A stretch of 64,000 nt of DNA from Corylus avellana (taxonomy: Eukaryota > Streptophyta > Magnoliopsida > Fagales > Betulaceae). The position numbers were made by a program, and so were the translations under genes. The notes beneath the pieces were generated by a model. That model saw nothing but the letters and a program-made list of their open reading frames with translations, ran no database searches and was not told where the DNA came from. The stretch covers positions 41,130,375 through 41,194,374 of the forward strand of contig NC_081542.1 of assembly GCF_901000735.1 (NCBI RefSeq), read 5' to 3'. Each line of letters opens with the position of its first letter. Position 1 is the first letter of the stretch. Positions 24,070-35,428 of this stretch are shown here, in pieces.

Positions 24070-27000
24070 TGTAGATTCATGTGTTATGCATGTCCCTACA
24101 AAATTTTAGCTCAATCGGACCACAAACGTCCATCGATCGGAGCTGTTGATCAAGACTGGATAGCATTTCCAAAATGCTGTTTCACCCATTGCATGCCCTG
24201 TCCGGACAAGCCTTCCCTGGGTCCGGACCGCATTTTCAGAAACTCTGTTTTTGCTCTATAAAGCCCTGTCCAGACAGCCCATTAACCTGTCCGGACACCC
24301 CATAAGTTTTAGGCCCAAAAATGCGATTTTAAGTGGGTTAGGTCTAGGGTTTTGTTGGAGGTATATATACATCATTATAGAAGAGAGAGGTACGAATTTT
24401 CACCCCCAGAAGGTTCATGTGAGGCTGTGCTTGAGTGATTATTTTGTTGTGAGCCAAATTGATTCCTCTTAGAGGATTTTTGTTAGTTTTGATTGTGTGC
24501 TTAATTGAAGTCTATCGGAATGGTCCGATAAAGGAGAATCACATTGAAGAAGATTGTGAGCAAGGAGACAAGTTGGAGGCTTGTCGATCTTACAGAGTCA
24601 AGGTCTTGCAAAGGGTTAGAAGTGTTCTTAGTGTTTGTAATCTCTGGATAATCTTTTGATAGTGATTTCCTGGGTTTGGCTGCCCCGGAGATATTTTACT
24701 TTTAGAACGTTTTCTAAAAAGTTTCCTCTTCGTCACCAAAATCTTTGTATTTGATTTTACTTGTTTTTGGTTATTGTTTGCTTAGATTTAAATATCCATT
24801 AATTCCACATAAAATTGTGATATTTATCTGTTTAGAGTTTTTCAATTGGTATCAGAACAGGTTCACTCCGTGAAGGATTAAATTCCTGAGTGTGATCTTT
24901 GTTTCTTGTTTAAGATGTCTCAAACCCTTAACACTGTGCCTAATTTTGATAGATCAAATTATGGCTATTGGAAGTCCCGTATGAGATTTTTCTTAAAATT
25001 TATAGACGTTTGGCATGTCATTGAATCTGGATTTAAAGCTCCAGATAAGCCGACCGGCGAATGACAAAGCTATGAATGCTCTATGCTTGGCAATTTCACA
25101 AACTGAGTTATCTAGAATTTCAAATTGTGATAGTGCCAAAGATGCATGGGAGATCCTAGAAACTACTTATGAAGGAACAAATCTTGTTAATGCTTCAAAA
25201 CTTCAAATGTTAGTTTCTAAGTTTGAGGAAATTAAAATGTTAGAGGATGAGACATTTAATGATTTCTTTGGTGAACTTAGTGAAATTAGAAATTCCATGA
25301 TAAATCTAGGAAAGAGAGTTTCTGAAATTAAGATTATTAGAAAGGTCATGAGATCACTCCCTGAAAGATTCAGAATGAAGGTAACAACCATTGAGTCATG
25401 CATTAATCTGGAAACCATGAGGATAGAAGAGTTAGTTGGTGCCCTTCAGACTTATGAGTTTTCTTTGCCTCAACCTAGGAAAAATAAGGATCTTGCCTTT
25501 AGAACTCTTAGGAAAAAATCTGTTGAGTTATCTGATGAGGAATCACCAGATGATGAGGAACTTGCCTTAATAGCTAGAAAGTTTTATAAGAATGAACATA
25601 GAATCTCCAAGAGATTTGGAAAACAAAAAGGAAGTACTCAGGAAAGAAATGAAAGAGACCCACGTGGTCCAAAATGTTATGAGTCTTCTGGCTATGGTCA
25701 TGTTCGCAATGATTGTGCTAATCTCAAGAGTAATAAGCTAAAAGACCAAAAAGCCTTCAATATTACCTTGAGTGACACCGATGAGGAAGAAACTCCTAAT
25801 TATATGGCTTTTGTTGCATCCTATGATTCTGATGATTCTAATCAATCAGATGTTCAGTCTGCCTCTGATAATGAATCAAATAGGGTTAATGATCTTCAAA
25901 ACTCCTTTAACAATTTAATGGAAAAGTTTTCTATGCTTAGAAATACAAACTTGAAAATTGTTAAGCATTTTAAGAATCTTGAGCTTGAAAGGGATAATTT
26001 GTTGAAATCTTTGAGCAATTCACATGTTGTTTGCAATACTCTCAAATCTGAAAATCATGTGTTAATTGCTAAAAATAAATCCCTTCAAAATGATCTGATT
26101 GCATCTAGAAATCATTTGAGTAAATTCTCTAGTGAAAAGCTTGATAAAATGTTGCATATTCAAAAGCATTCTAGCGACAGATTTGCCTTAGGATTTGATA
26201 AAACTGCTTCTTTGTCTTCTAATCGTGCTTATGCTTCAAAGACTGTTTTTGTTAAACCAGTGAAAGTAGAGAATCTTCAAGTGAAGAAAAGCAAGTAGTT
26301 GCTCCGACTCCTCAAGGTAAGAAAGGTAAGAAAATCTACATTGAGCCTCATGCATCTTACCCTACACCTAGAGTCGTGCATCCTCTTAGGAAATTACCTT
26401 CTCAAAGGTTTGTCCCTACATGTCATCACTGTGGCAAAGTGGGTCACATTCGACCTCACTGTTTTAATTTGAAACCTCATGTGCATATAAATGAAAATTC
26501 CTATTCTAGGAAAGAAAGTGAGGGTTTGGTCATAATGATGAGAGAAGTGCGATCTAGGCTAGATAAGTTTGAGCAAAGTCATAAGTCTAGACCTAAGATT
26601 TCTCAAGTTTGGGTTAGGAAGGATGATACCATTCACCCCTTGAGGGGGAGTGGTAATGATCTCACCTTATGTTAGGTGAGTCACCCACATGCCTAGGATT
26701 AATTTTCTTCCATATCTTTGCATATCCTAGAGCATGTTGTTTTTCGTTTTTCATTGCATTTTTGTTTTATTTTGTTTTGAAATTGTATTTTGTTTGTGTG
26801 CATTTCTTTTGTGAAAAATAACAAAAAGACAAAAATATTTATGTGTAGATTCATGTGTTATGAACATTCTTGCAAAATTTCAGCTCAATCGGACCACAAA
26901 CGCCCATCGATCGGAGCTATTGATCAAGACTAGATAGCATTTCCAGAATGTTGTTTCACCCATTGCATGCCCTGTCTGGACAAGCCGGACAGGCCTTCCC

Positions 27001-27627
27001 TGGGTCCAGACTGCATTTCCAGAAACTCTGTTTCTGCTCCGTAAAGCCCTGTCCGGACAGCCCATTAACCTGTCCGGACACCCCATAAGTTTTAGGCCCA
27101 AAAACATGATTTTAAGTGGGTTAGGTCTAGGGTTTTGTCGGGAGTATATATACATCATTATAGAAGAGAGAGGTACGAATTTTCACTCCTAGAGAGTTCG
27201 TGTGAGGCTGTGCTTGAGTGATTATTTTATTGTGAGCCAAATTGATTCCTCTTAGAGGATTTTTGTTAGTTTTGATTGTGTGCTTAATTGAAGTCTATCA
27301 GAAGGGTCCTATAAAGAAGAATCACGTTGAAGAAGATTGTGAACAAGGAGACAAGTTGGAGGCTTGTCGATCTTACAGAGTCAAGGTCTCGCAAAGGGTT
27401 GTAAGTGTTCTTAGTGTTTGTAATCTCTGGATAATCTTTTGATAGTGATTTTCTGGGTTTGGCTGCCCCGGAGAAGTTTTACTTTTAGAACATTTTCTAA
27501 AAGGTTTCCTCTTCGTCACCAAAATCTTTGTGTTTGATTTTACTTGTTTTTTGTGATTGTTTGCTTAGATTTAAATATCCATTAATTCCGCATAAAATTG
27601 TGATATTTATCTGTTTAGAATTTTTCA
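24070..27627 (+). mobile_element. Gag-only Copia LTR retrotransposon nested in the CACTA transposase
   Basis: LTRs 24070-24844 and 26844-27627 (TGTAGATTCATG...ATTTTTCA) are colinear and closely similar, with a TATA-like GTATATATACATCATTA shared by both. The primer-binding site TTGGTATCAGAACAGG follows the 5' LTR at 24846. The interior is only 2.0 kb and encodes gag alone (24915-26675); protease, integrase, reverse transcriptase and RNase H are absent. Flanks CATAA and AGCCG do not form a target duplication, so one edge may be rearranged. It interrupts the CACTA transposase in its DUF4218 region and is antisense to it. Confidence 0.85.
24915..26675 (+). pseudogene. Copia gag (UBN2-type) with two CCHC knuckles
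   Basis: Starts MSQTLNTVPNFDRSNYGYWK at 24915, frameshifts near 25055, then runs open 25015-26298 through the UBN2 gag core (DAWEILETTYEGTNLVNASK, then FNDFFGELSEIRNSM). A zinc knuckle CYESSGYGHVRNDC has Ser in place of the second Cys. An acidic stretch follows (SDTDEEETPNYMAFVASYDS) and then a coiled coil. A second shift near 26295 leads to a further knuckle CHHCGKVGHIRPHC and a stop at 26675. A second knuckle far downstream of the first, with a coiled coil between, is a Sirevirus-like layout; that assignment is from memory. Confidence 0.75.
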
Positions 27628-29990
27628 AGCCGCATACATCTATCTATACTGCACTGGTCCATCCAGTTGGCATTCACGGACAAGATGCACGACAACATAA
27701 ACCATGCTAGTGAAAAAACTTGGGGGAAATACTTGTTCCATCTTGCAAAAAGTCACACAGACTTCACTTTGGAGTCGGTACCAATCATCTAGTATCAGCG
27801 TAGTTGAACATATGCCCCAGAAAAATGTTCCCATCTCAACCAAAGGTCTGACCACGTTACCTGGCAATGACCCATGTAAAGCAATAGGTAGAAGTTGTTG
27901 CATCAGTATGTGATTGTCATGACTCTTCAAACCCGTCATCGTATGGTTTTTAAGTCGTACGTATCTGAAAATATTCGAGGCATAACCATCGGGCACCCTC
28001 ACATCCCGAAGCACTTTTAAGAAACTGGTTTTATTTGCATTGGACATTGTGTGGTAAGCTGGGGGCATATAGTTTTTTCCATTTTTCGTAAATGGATGAA
28101 GTAGACGTCTCAATCCCATCTCTTGCAAGTCTTTGCGAGCATCGTAGTTGTCCTTTGTTTTCCCTTTTATGTTGAGTATTGTGCCAAGAATGTTGTTCAT
28201 CACATTCTTCTCTATGTGCATCACATCAAGGTTGTGCCGCAGTAAATCCTTCCAATACAGCAACCTAAAAAAAATACACTTCTTCTTTCATAATACATGA
28301 TTGGTCCCTTCTGGTCTGGTGTTGGGAGTACTCTTCTTTTGCTTATCTCCTTTCTTCTTACTATTGTCTGGCTTTGACTTGTCGGCATCGTCATCCCCAA
28401 ATAGCATCCCTTCTAACTGTCTTAGGATTTCATCTCCACTTAACACATCAGGTGGACATTTTAGTTCCTGGTTACCGTCAAAATTTCTTTTGTTCTTCCT
28501 CCACGGATGATCCAAGGGCAAGTATTGCCTATGACCCATAAAACACCATTTGTGGCCGTGTTTTAACTATCGAGACCTTGTTGACTGTATACAACAAGGA
28601 CATGCCTTTACTCCCCTTGTAGGCCATCCTGACAGATCTGCGTATGCCGGGAAGTCATTAATTGTCCACATTAATTGTGCTCGCGACATAAAGTGTGTTT
28701 TAATGGAAACATCAAATGTGCGTACCCCTACATTCCATAATTCCTTCAATTCCTCAATTAAGGGTTGTAGGTAAACGTCTATATCTATTCCAGGTGAACT
28801 CGGGTCTAGGATAATCAGGGATAATATGAAAGACATTTAGTTCATGCACATCCAAGGAGGCAAATTGTATGGCACAAGCATTACGGACTAAGTGCTGTGG
28901 GATGTACTAAGGTTCCCAAAAGGATTAAATCCATCTGAGGTTAGTCCAAGCCTTACATTCCTACTATCCGCTGCAAATTATATAACTGATCAAATGACTT
29001 CCATGCTTCACCGTTAGCCGGATGCCTCAATTTGCCGTCCTTTGTGCGGTTGTTTGCATGCCACTTTATATGGGGCAGTGTATATTGCGACATAAACTAC
29101 CCTGTAGTCTTGGTATGAGTGGAAACCATCGCAATACTTTTACCGGGCGTATTTTACTTGACGATATGGGTTGACCGTTCTCGTCGAAATGAATTTCATC
29201 TTTCCACTTAGATTTGCACAAATTGTACATGAATCTAACTCTTTGTTGCCCTTCCAAAATAACATGCAGTCATTACGACAAGCTGAAATCTTCTCATACC
29301 CGAGTCCCATGTTCCTTAGATATTTTTTTGCTTCATAGGTATTAACCGGCAAAGCTTCATTATCTGCATGCAACAATTGATTGATGAACTCAAGGAGAGA
29401 TGAGAATATCTTGTTACTAATTCCACCAACACACTTCAAGTTGTACAGATGAACAGTTGCGATCAGCTTGCTATGTTTGGTCTTATCATATAGCGGTGTC
29501 TTTACCTCTTTAAGCAGCTCGTGGTACTTTTGGGCATCAACTTCATCCACTTCTTCGACTACGATTTCTTCATCACCTTGCACAACAACCTGAGGCTCAC
29601 AGTTGTCTTCCCTGATATCGTGCATGCCGAATATATCACGCAACATAGCGTGCATAATTCCACCTTGATCACTGCTTCCACTTGCTTCATCTGCGGCCAG
29701 ACGATTCAAAGGAGACGGTTCAACATGGTCCCGGACAGGCTTCTCACCATGAAACATCCAATCCTTATATGTAGGAAGTATGCCTTTTCCTCCTATCAAG
29801 TGGGGGAGAACAACGCCTGGCGGATAGCGCCGGTTAAGGCGACACACCTTACACGGGCAGTAAATCTTACCATCAGGTATTGTGCAGTTCCCAACTGCGA
29901 AGTCCACAAACAATCTACAACCGTCTCTGTATTCCTTCGTGTCTAGGCTTTGTCATCCAACCTTTGTCTATTGTTGTCTACGGACATTAG

Positions 29991-30552
29991 AGAGAAATAT
30001 ACGCGACTTAAAAGTATTCAATAAACCTGTACATATTAAATGGAATTTACATGCAAACTTAATTACTAGCTAAGGTTGTTGGTAATTTTTTTTTTTTTTA
30101 CTCATGAAAATTTCTTAAACTTAAACGAAATAACAACTATTCCAAATGGGGACCATCAATAATGATCATCTATCTAGGCTGAGTAATGATAGAATGCACG
30201 CCTGGCGTGCATCAACAGTGATGCACGCCAGGCATAAAATTTTTTTTTATTATTATTTTATTATTTTTATTATTATTTTATCATTATTATTTTATTATTT
30301 TTATTATTATTGTATCATTACTCATCTAGGCTAGTTGTTTTCATATTTTTTTTAGTACGGTTTAGGGCTTTCTTCAAGCACTTTTTCAATTTTTTTTTTT
30401 CCTTTCAAATTTACATTATTTGATGTTGTTTAACCGTTAACATTCTTCATTCACATTCAAGCTTCTATCATTTTTTCCCGAAGTTCATATATAGCATTTA
30501 TTAGATGTTGGGGACCCATAAAATAAATAAATAGCTAGGTATGAAGTCATTC

Positions 30553-30613
<61 letters not shown>

Positions 30614-31652
30614 CCCATTGTCAAAGTTTTTGGTCGTATAGCATTTATAAGTATTAATAGGGCAAAACCTAAATAATATACAAGTCTAAATTTAAATGCA
30701 TTTATTATTAAATATCGCTAAACAAATTAAATAAATAAATCTAAGTTAATTACTAGTTTCCAGATATAACCGATCAAAACTACATGGTTGTTCATATATA
30801 ACACGTGCATACCAAATAACAATCATAACACATAGCACGAATTACCTAATTAATTAACAAATTAACAATAAACAACTATCTCAAACAAAGCAAAAATTTA
30901 AATAAGTTATATATAATAACACAAATGTGAAATTGTTATATATAATATATATATAGCCGGCCATATATATACTATATATACATATGTATTACCCATATAT
31001 ATATTTCTTTATTTCTTTATATATTTACAGTATATATATATGGCCGGCCATATATATATATATAACAAAAAAAATTGAAATGCAAATATATAGCTAGGGA
31101 GGAACGACAGAGTGAAGCAATTCATGTAAATATATCAATCATCTTGCACAAAACCAAATTCATAATTATTTTCTTTTCAAATGTATTACACGAAATTAGC
31201 ACAAACATCACCCGAACTTGCACACAAACACCAAATCCAAACCAAAGAAATAAAGAGACACTTGCAGAGCGTACTTTGTAGAAGCTAGAAACGGAGGGAG
31301 AGAGGACGACGGCCGGAGATCGATGGCGGAGAGACAGCCGGCAGGTTTAGCTGCATGCGGAGGATCGGAGATTTCGTAAGAGAGAAACTACTGAGCTTGA
31401 GAGAGAGTATATATACGGCCGGCGTGTGGATAAGAGGAAAAAAAAAAGAAAAAAGAAGAAGCTTAATACTCGAGCTTCAGCTATGGCGGAAGAAAGAAAG
31501 AAAAACAGAGAAAAAAGAAAAGCTGAGAGAAAATATTGTTGGGTGGTGGTCGTAGCATCCAGCTGGGGGAAAGAAAAGATATATATATATATAAAAAGAA
31601 ATAAAAAATAAAAAATTCAAATGCGCCAAGCCTCTTAATTAAGAGGCATGGC
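29991..31652. other. 5' part of the CACTA element, non-coding
   Basis: No gene supported beyond the transposase start near 29990. It includes a (TA)n run at 30559-30610. It also has an inverted repeat with two GGCCGGCC-type centres (about 30950-30966 and 31042-31060) separated by AT-rich sequence, and a purine-rich tract (31435-31560). It ends in the perfect palindrome GCCTCTTAATTAAGAGGC (31631-31648) just before the gap. Confidence 0.55.
30181..30323. mobile_element. 143-bp MITE with 9-bp target duplication and internal hairpin
   Basis: Terminal inverted repeats GAGTAATGATA, flanked by perfect direct repeats ATCTAGGCT (30172-30180 and 30324-30332); nine bases point to a Mutator-like source. 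Inside, 30200-30213 and 30220-30233 form a perfect 14-bp stem (GCCTGGCGTGCATC) with a 6-base loop; the rest is a TTATTA-type low-complexity tract. Confidence 0.85.
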
Positions 31653-31752
31653 NNNNNNNNNNNNNNNNNNNNNNNNNNNNNNNNNNNNNNNNNNNNNNNN
31701 NNNNNNNNNNNNNNNNNNNNNNNNNNNNNNNNNNNNNNNNNNNNNNNNNNNN
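31653..31752. other. Assembly gap (100 N)
   Basis: Exactly 100 N. It hides the right terminus of the CACTA element. The sequence beyond it does not resume the MLO copy 1 flank that was interrupted at 16437, so more than 100 bases are probably missing. Confidence 0.95.
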
Positions 31753-32964
31753 TAAGTTTATTGTTTGAGAACCTTTATTTCTCTTATTCTTTTTCTGATG
31801 TCGGGAAACCTCTCCAAGGCTTCAGACCCACCCCTACAGAGTAAACCTCGGTCCCGAGCCTTTATTTCTAAAATTCACTAAACTGAGAACTTTATGGCTT
31901 CAATTCAAATGAAAGTACTCTATTTAGTGATCTTTTGACAATCTATACATATTTACAGTAGAAAACTAGATCAATCATAAATTATAAATTTTAGGTATAT
32001 TGAAATTACTACTTAAAACTTAAAAGCTCCATAAAATAGAAAAAATTTGTGACTATCACCTCTGTGCATGTACACATTAAGATTCATGAACAGTAAATAT
32101 TTTGTTGTGAATGCAAGCAAATATTTATCATAATTAACCTCTATTGTGAAATAGAGATAAATCATTTCATATTCTAAATTTTGTTTAACAAAAAATTAAT
32201 GTAAAAATTTGAAAGGTTGAAAAGTCTTGTTTTACGCCGGAGGTCACCCACCGTTGTTGATTTCCCATATGAACCAAACACCGAAAAATATTTTTAGTAT
32301 AAATCAATTTTTTAAAAAACAAAAATATTTTACATCGAAACAAACAGAATATAAATTAAACGATATCTCAACCTTGCCGATAGCATCTTAACAAACAAGG
32401 TGCATAATCGCGGCCTTCTATGTTTGTTAATAAGGAGCAATCACGTAAGCACCATTCAGCGGCTTGAAACGCCCTGTCGTGTGCAATAGGCAAACGACTC
32501 ATGCAGCTTGCAAAAGTATTAACTATGCATTTTTCATTTTCAATGCTTCGAAGTATTGGCAGCCATTTCTTTCTTCGAAGTTTGGAAAATTGAGTGATTA
32601 GACATGCTTGCTTTAAAGACACATTACTTTATGAATTAGTTTACTCTTGAAGTGTTTTTATTATTAGTAAGTGTTGTTTAAGAATTGTGTCTTTTGAAGA
32701 CCAAATGACTTGGTTTAAGTAATGTTTTTTTGGTAGGATCACAAGATCTCAGAATAATTTGGATTTAAATGAACAAGTGAAAAAAAGAGATGATGTAATA
32801 GTCACAATACAATATCAAAGTATCCACTCGAAAGGTTTTAAAAGAAAATATTGATGCAATAAATTTGTCATATTATAATATATAGAATTCAAATTATTTG
32901 ATTAGTCATTTACTTAATTAAAAACTTGTGTTTACTGAAAAGTACACTTATATTTTCTTTTTCC

Positions 32965-32999
<35 letters not shown>

Positions 33000-33043
33000 G
33001 AGACATTTGAAGCCAAGTGAAAGATCAACTTGTCCATGATGTT
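31753..33043. other. AT-rich spacer, no recognised gene
   Basis: An 84-codon open frame on the minus strand (32368-32622) has ordinary-looking composition (KWLPILRSIENEKCIVNTF) but matches no family I recognise and has no visible partner exons; it may be a gene fragment. A (TA)n run lies at about 32970-32996. Confidence 0.45.
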
Positions 33044-33053
33044 AAGATGTATA

Positions 33054-33166
33054 GTTTTTTTTTTTTTTTTTTTGACATGTTCATACAAGAGGAGGAGAAT
33101 GATTCGAACTAGCGACCTCCGCTTCATTAGGCGTGGTTCCAGCCGATTGAACTACTTCTTGAGGAC
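33054..33166 (-). mobile_element. tRNA-derived SINE, 113 bp
   Basis: Read on the minus strand it has an A-box-like TAGTTCAATCGGCTGG, a B-box-like CGCTAGTTCGAATC, and a terminal poly(A) (poly-T on +, about 33055-33073). It is flanked by a perfect 10-bp duplication AAGATGTATA (33044-33053 and 33167-33176). There is no full cloverleaf, so it is not a tRNA gene. Confidence 0.82.
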
Positions 33167-33176
33167 AAGATGTATA

Positions 33177-33836
33177 ATTTCAGATAGGAATAAATGGATT
33201 GATTCAATTTAATGGATAGTTATTTCAAAACAATAACTTTTGAGTGAGTATGTACGTAGTAATGTCCTTTAGTACTTAAGGTTACGAGCTTGCATTAAAG
33301 TTACTATGTAATTAAAAGTAATGTTTCTTACTGTTGGAAAATAAAGTTTGAGAATTTGGGCTACTCATGTCTTTAAATTTAGCCTACCCGGAACAGATCT
33401 ATTTCATAACTGTAATTATACATGGATTAGCGGAAGCTGAAGTCATGGATAATACTTCTTTTTTCTTTTCTTTTTTAGTCATAGATAGTAATTGATTGTA
33501 TCTATGATTTTGTAATCTTATAGTTTTTTGTTATGATTTATCAGAGTTTTATGCTTTATGATGTAAGAGTTTTATACTTTTGATATTTTATTAATAAAAA
33601 TCTGACAAGATTACCGTTAGGGTGACATAAGAATAAATAATATTGGTACATACAATGCAACTTACACTATATAAATGTATTAAAAGACACAAATGGTCAA
33701 ATTTACATATGTAAGTGACTAATAAAATATTAAAAATATACAAGTGAAACCTTTTTTATTATTTTTTATTATTTTTTGACAGAATATGCAAGTGAAAACT
33801 ATATACAAGATATTGTTAGATTCTAATAAAGAGTAC
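33177..33836. other. AT-rich spacer, nothing recognised
   Basis: No coding frame, terminal repeat or tandem structure that I can support. Confidence 0.5.
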
Positions 33837-33837
33837 G

Positions 33838-34007
33838 TAATGTTATTTAGTAGACGATTATATAATTAGACTGGCGTAGCAATGAAAATTAGCTTTTGGT
33901 TTTTTTTTTTTTTTTTTTCACATGTGCTAATTCAAAAGCTAATTTCCATTGTCATACTAATGATTTGTATGACAATCGTATAACAGTATATTAAATAACA
34001 TTATTTA
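33838..34007. mobile_element. Foldback MITE, about 170 bp
   Basis: The left arm from ATGTTATTTAGTAGACGATT to AATTAGCTTTTGG is mirrored by the right arm (AAAAGCTAATTTCCATTG to TTAAATAACAT) across a poly-T loop near 33900-33918. TA dinucleotides flank both ends, as in Stowaway-like elements, though the family is not proven. A related foldback occurs in intron 4 of the MLO copies (for example 11166-11300). Confidence 0.65.
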
Positions 34008-34008
34008 A

Positions 34009-34520
34009 TTTGAATAATTATTAATGGATGCAATGATATAAGAGTTCGTATAGGACCTACTTGTCCAAATAAGTTTTGGGTTGTCCAACCACCTATAAGG
34101 ATCCTTATTCCCACATGAGCACTCTCGCAATTGCTACCCAACCTACCCAAATAAATTTTGGGCGGTCCAACCACCTATTCAAGCACGTGAGTTCCATATA
34201 AATTCTTTCACAATTACTATTTGGACAACAAATTACTATACCAATCCCCTCGTTTATACACAAATTACTTGAAGTAATGATATAAAAATGACTAAAGTCC
34301 TCCTAGTCTAGGACTAGCAAATTTAATCCGCGAACATGACAAGTAATTTTAGGGTTAAGGCTTAGTTAACCGGGTTCGACTCATAAACGGGTTTAATAAA
34401 TGAGTCGTGTCGTGTCAACCCACGAGTTAACTCGTTTATTTTTTTTAACTTAAATTTTTAACCAAATATATATATATAGAATTGTCATTTATTTGTTTTG
34501 TATTGCATGCTATAGATGTC
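34009..34520. other. Spacer with a hAT-like remnant
   Basis: 34345-34440 holds GGGTT/AACCC-rich words (CCGGGTTCGACTC, GTGTCGTGTCAACCC) typical of degraded hAT MITEs. No gene. The last five bases, ATGTC, are the left flank of the LARD-like element. Confidence 0.45.
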
Positions 34521-34962
34521 TGTTCAAGCATTTTTTGGATCTAATAGTCTCCGTTTGGTGTGATCTTCACGTTCTTCGAGGTGTCTCTAATCAACGACCT
34601 TCGGGCTCCTACAAAATAATAAGAGCGTCAAAGGGGTCTACGGGGAAGGCCCCGTAGACCCTCCGATGCTTAAGTTAGCAGTCGTATATAGGGTCAAAAT
34701 GTAGCCGGAGCTAGCAATGTATTGAGAAATAATGACCGATCCCTCTTTTCCTCTGTCTTGAGTCTCTTTTATAGGGTTTTATCTCTATAACTGCTTCCTT
34801 AATCTTCTCCCTGCAGATCATTAAAGAATCATTTGAAATAGTGGAGAGATAATGTGAGGTAGTTCAGATAACGTAGGACCTTATAAGATAATGTAGGACC
34901 TTATGAGATATTTAAGGGTTGTTGAGAGATAGTGGGACCCATAGTGGATTTTATCCCCAACA
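34521..34962 (+). repeat. 5' LTR of forward LARD-like element
   Basis: Starts TGTTCAAGCATTTTTTGG and ends TTATCCCCAACA. It contains a perfect 11-bp stem GGTCTACGGGG with loop AAGG (34635-34660), kept with single changes in the other two LTRs. Confidence 0.85.
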
Positions 34963-35246
34963 GTTACCCCCCGATTCCCATGGCTGACTTGTCCAACTGG
35001 TCGGGCATCGGGAATCTTATGCGTATTTGCGGCCGAAGCCCTGGAGCTCCCGAAGCTGGCCCTTCTATTTTGTAATTATATACTTGGAATAATAGGACTT
35101 TTTGGGTTGATCAAACTGCTAGTCATTTCATTTACTTGCAATGGTATTATTTATGCATCACTCCTAGCAATCTTGACAGTAATTTATGAATTTCCTGTGA
35201 TTGCTCGGTAGAGTGCTTTTGGCTATGTGCTAGGCCATAGGAAATG

Positions 35247-35428
35247 TTTAACCTTTTTCGAACACACCTTTTTGAAGGATTTATGTTCTTTACAAGTTAG
35301 CTATTTAACCTTTTTCGAACACACCTTCTTTGAAGGATTTACGTTCTTGACAGGTTAGTTGTTTAGCCTTTTTCGAACACACCTTCTTTGAAGAATTTAC
35401 GTTCTTTACAGGTTAGCTATTTAACCTT
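35247..35428. repeat. 58-bp tandem repeat, 3 copies
   Basis: Units begin TTTAACCTTTTTCGAACAC and include GAAGGATTTACGTTCTT, starting at about 35247, 35304 and 35362. Just downstream (35455-35600) a second, shorter array repeats GACTCGGGAAAACTTTGG-like words. Confidence 0.8.

Larger units (their letters stand above)
22692..29990 (-). pseudogene. CACTA transposase, TNP2 / Transposase_21 type
   Basis: Main CACTA transposase gene read right to left. 29913-29140 holds the transposase-associated domain (FVDFAVGNCTIPDGKIYC, PCKVCRLNRRYP) and a YEKISACRNDCMLFWKG stretch. 28836-28567 and 28539-28288 hold the TNP2 core (AQLMWTINDFPAYADLSGW, GVKACPCC, MGHRQYLPLDHPWRKNK). 28263-27640 holds HNLDVMHIEKNVMNNILGT and the start of DUF4218. 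After the nested Copia, 23872-23230 completes DUF4218 (EGCIAKGYIASELVTFC). 23225-22692 is DUF4216 (VMFKCDWEDNTRDRWYKVD, then ITLVNFKNLIHTGE, then QVGQVFYVKD). Frameshifts lie near 29930 and 29150, and a stop near 27640 replaces the conserved Trp after GPVQYR. The enzyme is lost, but domain order is complete, which makes the call firm. Confidence 0.85.
16437..31652 (-). mobile_element. CACTA (En/Spm) DNA transposon, decayed and nested
   Basis: About 15 kb. The left terminus reads CACTACAAAAAAAC at 16437, interrupting sequence that is continuous behind MLO copy 1 (GAAGAT then GGGCAT). It carries two minus-strand genes in the usual CACTA arrangement: a TNP2-type transposase (22692-29990) followed by a Transposase_24/TNPA-like gene (19403-22434). 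Insertions inside it are a gag-only Copia (24070-27627), a hAT MITE (21245-22110) and a 143-bp MITE (30181-30323). Both genes carry stops and frameshifts, so the element is dead. The right terminus is not seen: sequence breaks at an N gap just after the palindrome GCCTCTTAATTAAGAGGC, so the 3-bp target duplication cannot be checked. Confidence 0.88.

Noticed and set aside
33054..33166. tRNA gene on the minus strand
   Set aside because: A and B boxes are present but no cloverleaf can be folded, and it has a poly(A) tail and target duplication; SINE instead.
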